A stretch of 18,417 nt of DNA from Clostridium sp. CAG:557 (GTDB taxonomy: Bacteria > Bacillota > Clostridia > Oscillospirales > Acutalibacteraceae): the NCBI GenBank assembly GCA_000435275.1, contig FR883826.1, positions 41,053 to 59,469 of the forward strand, written 5' to 3'. Positions within the stretch are counted from its first letter, which is position 1, and each line of letters starts with the position of its first letter. This document shows positions 15,110-18,417 of the stretch, piece by piece. Made by a program: the position numbers and the translations under genes. A model generated the notes under the pieces. The model was not told the DNA's origin and did no database searches. It worked only from the letters and a program-made list of their open reading frames with translations.

Positions 15110-16063
15110 ATGAATAAAAAACGTGTTGTAGTCGCTCTGGGCGGAAATGCTTTGGGAAATAACGCTCAAGAACAACTATCTCTTGTAAAAAAAACTGCTT
15201 GCACTATTGTTGACCTTATAGAAAAAAATTACGATGTGATTGTTGGACATGGAAACGGCCCTCAGGTTGGCATGATTAATCTTGCTATGGATGAATTTTC
15301 CTCATCTCACAAAAACACTCCAAATATGCCATTTCCTGAATGTGGAGCTATGTCACAAGGCTACATTGGATATCATTTGCAACAAGCAATTCACAATGAA
15401 CTAGCTGCGAGAAAAATTAAAAAAAATGTCGTTTCGTTAATTACTCAAACCATTGTTGACAAAGACGACTCCGCTTTTGAAAATCCAACCAAACCCGTGG
15501 GGATGTTTTATACGAAAGAACAGGCTGAAGTTATCGCGAGAGAAAAAGGATTCACATTTGTGGAAGACGCTGGCAGAGGGTACCGCAGAGTTGTGCCCTC
15601 GCCGACGCCTAAAAAAATTGTGGAACTAGAAACTATAAACGATTTGGTTAACTCTGGAAATGTTGTTATATCTTCCGGTGGTGGTGGAATTCCCGTTATA
15701 GAAAAAAATTCCTCGCTGGAGGGCATTGCTGCAGTTATCGACAAGGACAAATCTTGTGCACTGTTGGCAGCTTCTTTAAACGCGGACATACTTTTAATTT
15801 TGACCGCAGTTGATTTTGTTTACATTGATTTTAACACGGAAAATCAGCGTGCTTTAACAAAGATAAGTGCAGGTGAAGCCTTGCGCTACCGAAATTCTGG
15901 ACATTTTGCAAAAGGCAGTATGCTTCCTAAAATTGATGCGTGTCTTGATTTTATAAATAAAAATCCAAAAGGGCACGCTGTAATTACTTCCCTCAACATG
16001 GCCAAAGACGCCCTTGACGGCTCCGTGGGAACAATCATTTATAATAAAAATGAGGTGATTTAA
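15110..16063 (+). CDS. arcC: Carbamate kinase
   Basis: The 317-residue amino-acid-kinase-fold enzyme transfers phosphate from carbamoyl phosphate to ADP, yielding ATP, CO2 and ammonia; this is the energy-yielding step of the pathway. Motifs include VALGGNALG at the N-terminus, GHGNGPQVGM, SQGYIGYHLQ, NPTKPVGMFY, VISSGGGGIPV, AVIDKD and the C-terminal FAKGSMLPKI. A ribosome site, GAGGTAGG, precedes the ATG. The gene starts 14 bases after the carbamoyltransferase stop and its own TAA abuts the start of the permease, so the three genes are tightly linked. Confidence 0.97.
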   Translation: MNKKRVVVALGGNALGNNAQEQLSLVKKTACTIVDLIEKNYDVIVGHGNGPQVGMINLAMDEFSSSHKNTPNMPFPECGAMSQGYIGYHLQQAIHNELAARKIKKNVVSLITQTIVDKDDSAFENPTKPVGMFYTKEQAEVIAREKGFTFVEDAGRGYRRVVPSPTPKKIVELETINDLVNSGNVVISSGGGGIPVIEKNSSLEGIAAVIDKDKSCALLAASLNADILLILTAVDFVYIDFNTENQRALTKISAGEALRYRNSGHFAKGSMLPKIDACLDFINKNPKGHAVITSLNMAKDALDGSVGTIIYNKNEVI

Positions 16064-17485
16064 TTGGCAACTATGGCTAAAAAAGAAAAGTCTCGGTTCA
16101 AAATGCCTACCGCTTACACCGTTTTGATACTTATAATTCTTGTAATCGCAGCCGTCAGTTTAATTATTGCCGACCCAATGATAAAAAAAGCAACCATTCC
16201 AAACGTTGTGATGTCCCCGATTTTAGGCTTTATTGATGCGATTGATGTATCATTGTTTGTTTTAGTCTTGGGTGGATTTTTAGGCGTAATAAATCGAACT
16301 GGCGTGCTTTACAAAGGTATTGCAAGCGTTGTAAAGAAATTAAATGGTAAAGAACTTTTGTTAATTCCGATTTTAATGATTATTTTCTCCATCGGCGGAA
16401 CAACTTACGGCATGGCGGAAGAAACTATCGCATTTTACAGCTTAATTGTGGCAACTATGATGGCGGCCGGTTTTGATTCATTAGTTGGTGCTGCCGTTAT
16501 ACTTTTGGGCGCCGGCGCTGGCGTGCTTGGCTCTACAATAAACCCTTTTGCGATTTCCGTTGCAGTGGATACCGCCAAAGCTGCCGGAGTCGAAACAAAT
16601 CAAGGCACAATAATTTTGCTCGGCGCGATTCTTTGGATAACCACTCTTGCAATTTGTATTTTTTATGTTATGTCTTATGCAAAAAAAGTTCACAACAACC
16701 TTAGCGTATCAATTCTTTCTAAACAAGAATTGGATGACGCACACAGAGCCTTTCACTCAGATAAAAAAGACGAAAACACTACACTTAATTCACGTGGAAA
16801 AATTGTTTTATCTCTGTTTGCGTTTTCATTTTTAATAATGATTTTAAGTCTTATTCCTTGGGAAAATTTCGGCGTTACAATTTTTGATTCTTGGACAGAT
16901 TGGCTAACCGGTGAATCCTTTGGAAATTGGTATTTTAGAGAGCTTGCTGCATGGTTTTTTATAATTTCTATTATATGCGGATTGGTTTACAGGCTAAAAG
17001 AAAAAGAAATTGTGGACTCATTTATTGCTGGCGCTGGCGACATGATTGGCGTTGCGCTGGTTATTGCTGTGTCGCGTGGAATATACGTTATAATGAGTGA
17101 CACGAATTTGAATAGTTTTATTTTAACACATTCTGCTAACGCATTGAATGGCATGAACGCGGTTCCTTTTACAATCATGTCGTATATAATTTACATTGGA
17201 CTCTCTTTTCTTATTCCTTCAACTTCCGGGCTTGCTACCGGGTCAATTGGAATCTTTGCTCCACTTGCACAAAGCTTAAATTTGAGTCCTAATGTTATGA
17301 TAATGATTTTTGCAGCGGCTTGCGGGCTTGTAAATTTAATAACTCCTACCAGTGGCGTTGTGATGGGCGGACTTGCAATTTCTAAAATAGACTTTTCTAG
17401 CTGGGTTAAATTTTCTTTAAAGATAGTTGCTACAATTTTCGTTGTAAATATAATTGTTCTTTCTGTCGCGATGCTAGTGCTTTAA
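16064..17485 (+). CDS. YfcC-family membrane permease, probable arginine/ornithine transporter
   Basis: The 473-residue integral membrane protein has about ten to twelve hydrophobic segments starting near residue 17, with a longer hydrophilic loop around residues 210-245. Family signatures are GGTTYGMAEETIAFY (about 109-123), PSTSGLATGSIGIFAP and NLITPTSGVVMGGLAI. The YfcC family belongs to the IT/C4-dicarboxylate-like superfamily. Its placement as the last gene of an ADI operon, where ArcD-type antiporters usually lie, supports arginine uptake coupled to ornithine export, but the substrate is inferred from context. The start is TTG 16064, directly after the carbamate kinase TAA. GAGGTGA at 16052-16058 lies 5 bases before it; the ATG at 16073 is spaced too far from that site. 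A strong terminator follows. Confidence 0.88.
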   Translation: MATMAKKEKSRFKMPTAYTVLILIILVIAAVSLIIADPMIKKATIPNVVMSPILGFIDAIDVSLFVLVLGGFLGVINRTGVLYKGIASVVKKLNGKELLLIPILMIIFSIGGTTYGMAEETIAFYSLIVATMMAAGFDSLVGAAVILLGAGAGVLGSTINPFAISVAVDTAKAAGVETNQGTIILLGAILWITTLAICIFYVMSYAKKVHNNLSVSILSKQELDDAHRAFHSDKKDENTTLNSRGKIVLSLFAFSFLIMILSLIPWENFGVTIFDSWTDWLTGESFGNWYFRELAAWFFIISIICGLVYRLKEKEIVDSFIAGAGDMIGVALVIAVSRGIYVIMSDTNLNSFILTHSANALNGMNAVPFTIMSYIIYIGLSFLIPSTSGLATGSIGIFAPLAQSLNLSPNVMIMIFAAACGLVNLITPTSGVVMGGLAISKIDFSSWVKFSLKIVATIFVVNIIVLSVAMLVL

Positions 17486-17496
17486 AATTTACAAAC

Positions 17497-17529
17497 AAAA
17501 AAAGCATGGTTGTTGCAACCATGCTTTTT
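17497..17529 (+). terminator. Terminator of the arginine deiminase operon (bidirectional)
   Basis: GCATGGTTG (17504-17512) pairs perfectly with CAACCATGC (17516-17524) across a TTG loop. It is flanked by an A run on the left and TTTTT on the right, so it can end transcription from both sides. It closes the permease gene and could stop transcription from the minus-strand relic to the right. Confidence 0.92.
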
Positions 17530-17644
17530 ATTAATTCCATTCCGCACCTAATTTAAGCTTCAACGTCAAAAATATTTGCAAGTAATTTAACTAATTTTTA
17601 TCTCTTATTGATTGCGTCTTTTCCTGATTGAACCTTTCTTAAAA
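17530..17644. other. AT-rich spacer without a recognised gene
   Basis: This short stretch lies between the operon terminator and the end of the degenerate minus-strand gene. I see no open frame, structured element or promoter that can be supported. Confidence 0.4.
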
Positions 17645-17882
17645 TTAGATTTGATTTTCATTTAAATTTTGGTTTTTATTTTGATTTTTATTATCTAAAG
17701 CTTGGTCTAAAGTTGAACTTAAAACTTTGGAGCTCTTAAAATAGCTCACAATTTTGTTTTTCACACAGTCCAAACCAAGGGTACTTGCCTCCAAATTTAT
17801 TTAATAAACGGTAGCCTATATATGCCTTTATAAAAGTTAATACAACATCTACACCCGCCTTCACATCACTACGACAAACGCT

Positions 17883-17981
17883 ATCCAACCATTCAGATTT
17901 TAAAATAGATAATGTATCATAGCAATTGTAGCAAGCACATTAGAAAACGTTAATATAACCGCAGGTAGCGACGTTTTTATT
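17883..17981 (-). repeat. Module copy B (frameshifted, nonsense codon)
   Basis: Thirty-three codons from NKNVATCGY to KSEWLD align with copy A but lie in a different frame from the long open frame. The glutamate of copy A (TTC GAA GGC) is replaced by a stop (TTC TAA TGT). The offset from copy A is about 242 bases. Confidence 0.68.
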
Positions 17982-18124
17982 ACAAAGGATAACTCTGCAC
18001 AAGCCGATATATCAAGTTCCGAACTTAGATACCGTAATCTACGCAGTAAGAAATCGTACGCATATCCAATCTGCGAAGCTGCAAAACATATTGCGATCAT
18101 CTTAAACTCAGTATAAAGTCTTTT

Positions 18125-18229
18125 ATCCAACCATTTAGATTTTAAATTGCCTGATGCATCATAGTAATTACAACGAGCGCCTTCGAAGAAGAAAGGGCTA
18201 ATTTCATAACCGAAGGTAGCATTTTTATT
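18125..18229 (-). repeat. Module copy A (intact)
   Basis: Thirty-five codons in frame, from NKNATFGYE to KSKWLD, within the right-edge gene. It matches copy B at 17883-17981 in both DNA and protein, with the best match at its two ends (CTACCTTCGGTTAT and TTTAAAATCTAAATGG). The similarity also extends upstream (LRSNLNAS against LSSELDIS), so the repeating unit is near 240 bases. Confidence 0.7.
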
Positions 18230-18417
18230 AAGATGACAAGATGCATTAAGGTTCGACCTTAACTCTGGAGGCATTTTTTCCCAATATTCTTTTTCTTTAT
18301 AATCTAAATCAACTAAATCTTTTTTTATGCTTATTAAATAGGCCCTTATATTTGCCATAACTCCAGATGGTTCAATATTTTTTTGATCATAAACTGTAGC
18401 TGCCGTAGAAGGTGTCG

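Larger units (their letters stand above)
17645..18417 (-). pseudogene. Decaying modular gene of unknown family, broken by frameshifts, 5' end outside window
   Basis: The longest intact frame runs from the right edge to the stop at 17900. The ATG at 18358 gives 152 residues, but the frame stays open upstream to the window edge (STAATVYDQKNIEPSGV) and that ATG has no good ribosome site, so the real start is probably outside. The protein has a helical, charged N-terminal part, then a module with FGYE, CNYYDASGNLKSKWLD and IGY landmarks. A second, related module begins at LSSELDISAC and is lost after about 17990. In another frame it resumes as NKNVATCGY, then a stop, then CYDTLSILKSEWLD and IGYRLL. 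A third frame encodes a plausible tail (VSYFKSSKVL, then an Asn/Gln/Lys-rich end DNKNQNKNQN) to a TAA at 17645-17647. At least two frameshifts plus one nonsense codon indicate decay. I do not recognise the family. Confidence 0.6.

Noticed and set aside
15508..15789. Minus-strand 93-codon open frame
   Set aside because: It lies entirely inside carbamate kinase on the opposite strand and has no support of its own.
1..18417. Mobile element, phage, CRISPR or anti-phage defence locus
   Set aside because: No transposase, integrase, regularly spaced repeats or recognised defence domains were seen; apart from the right-edge relic, the genes are mostly core metabolism and regulation.

Overview
The window is a low-GC chromosomal segment from a member of the Bacillota, most likely an anaerobic Clostridia lineage. 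The clues are the AT-rich codon use, strong AGGAGG-type ribosome binding sites, a CdaA/CdaR cyclic-di-AMP module, the MEP isoprenoid pathway, a DUF3343 plus group-V cysteine desulfurase pair, and a catabolic arginine deiminase operon. TGA is used as a normal stop (for example in ispD), so the code is table 11. No rRNA, tRNA, CRISPR array, transposase or integrase was found.

Left part (1-4502). A small secreted or membrane-anchored coiled-coil protein of unknown function (+) faces a minus-strand block and is separated from it by a hairpin terminator. That block reads, in transcription order, DUF3343 protein, cysteine desulfurase-like enzyme, then cdaA-cdaR (c-di-AMP synthase and its membrane regulator). 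glmM, the usual third gene after cdaR, is not there. cdaA has its own extended -10 promoter just past the end of the desulfurase gene.

Middle part (4649-11340). A minus-strand operon-like run reads trmB, a VCBS/FG-GAP-type lipoprotein, an OmpR-family response regulator, a HAMP sensor kinase, ispD and ispF. It starts from a TGGTATAAT promoter with a GC-rich hairpin leader and ends in a strong terminator at 4649-4689. It joins tRNA m7G46 methylation, an envelope-sensing module and two isoprenoid steps. Upstream of it is a separate minus-strand gene for a tandem-GNAT acetyltransferase.

Right part (11525-17529). A plus-strand amino-acid catabolism cluster starts with a monocistronic DapB/2,4-diaminopentanoate-dehydrogenase-like oxidoreductase that has its own promoter and terminator. 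The arginine deiminase operon follows: deiminase, ornithine carbamoyltransferase, carbamate kinase and a YfcC-family permease. Together these turn arginine into ornithine, ammonia, CO2 and ATP. The permease probably handles arginine/ornithine movement. The adjacent dehydrogenase suggests a link to amino-acid catabolism, perhaps of ornithine, but the intermediate ornithine-fermentation genes are not in the window.

Right edge (17645-18417). A minus-strand decaying gene carries two divergent copies of one protein module. The second copy is broken by frameshifts and a nonsense codon. The gene runs off the window edge, its family is unknown to me, and it is the least explained part of the window.
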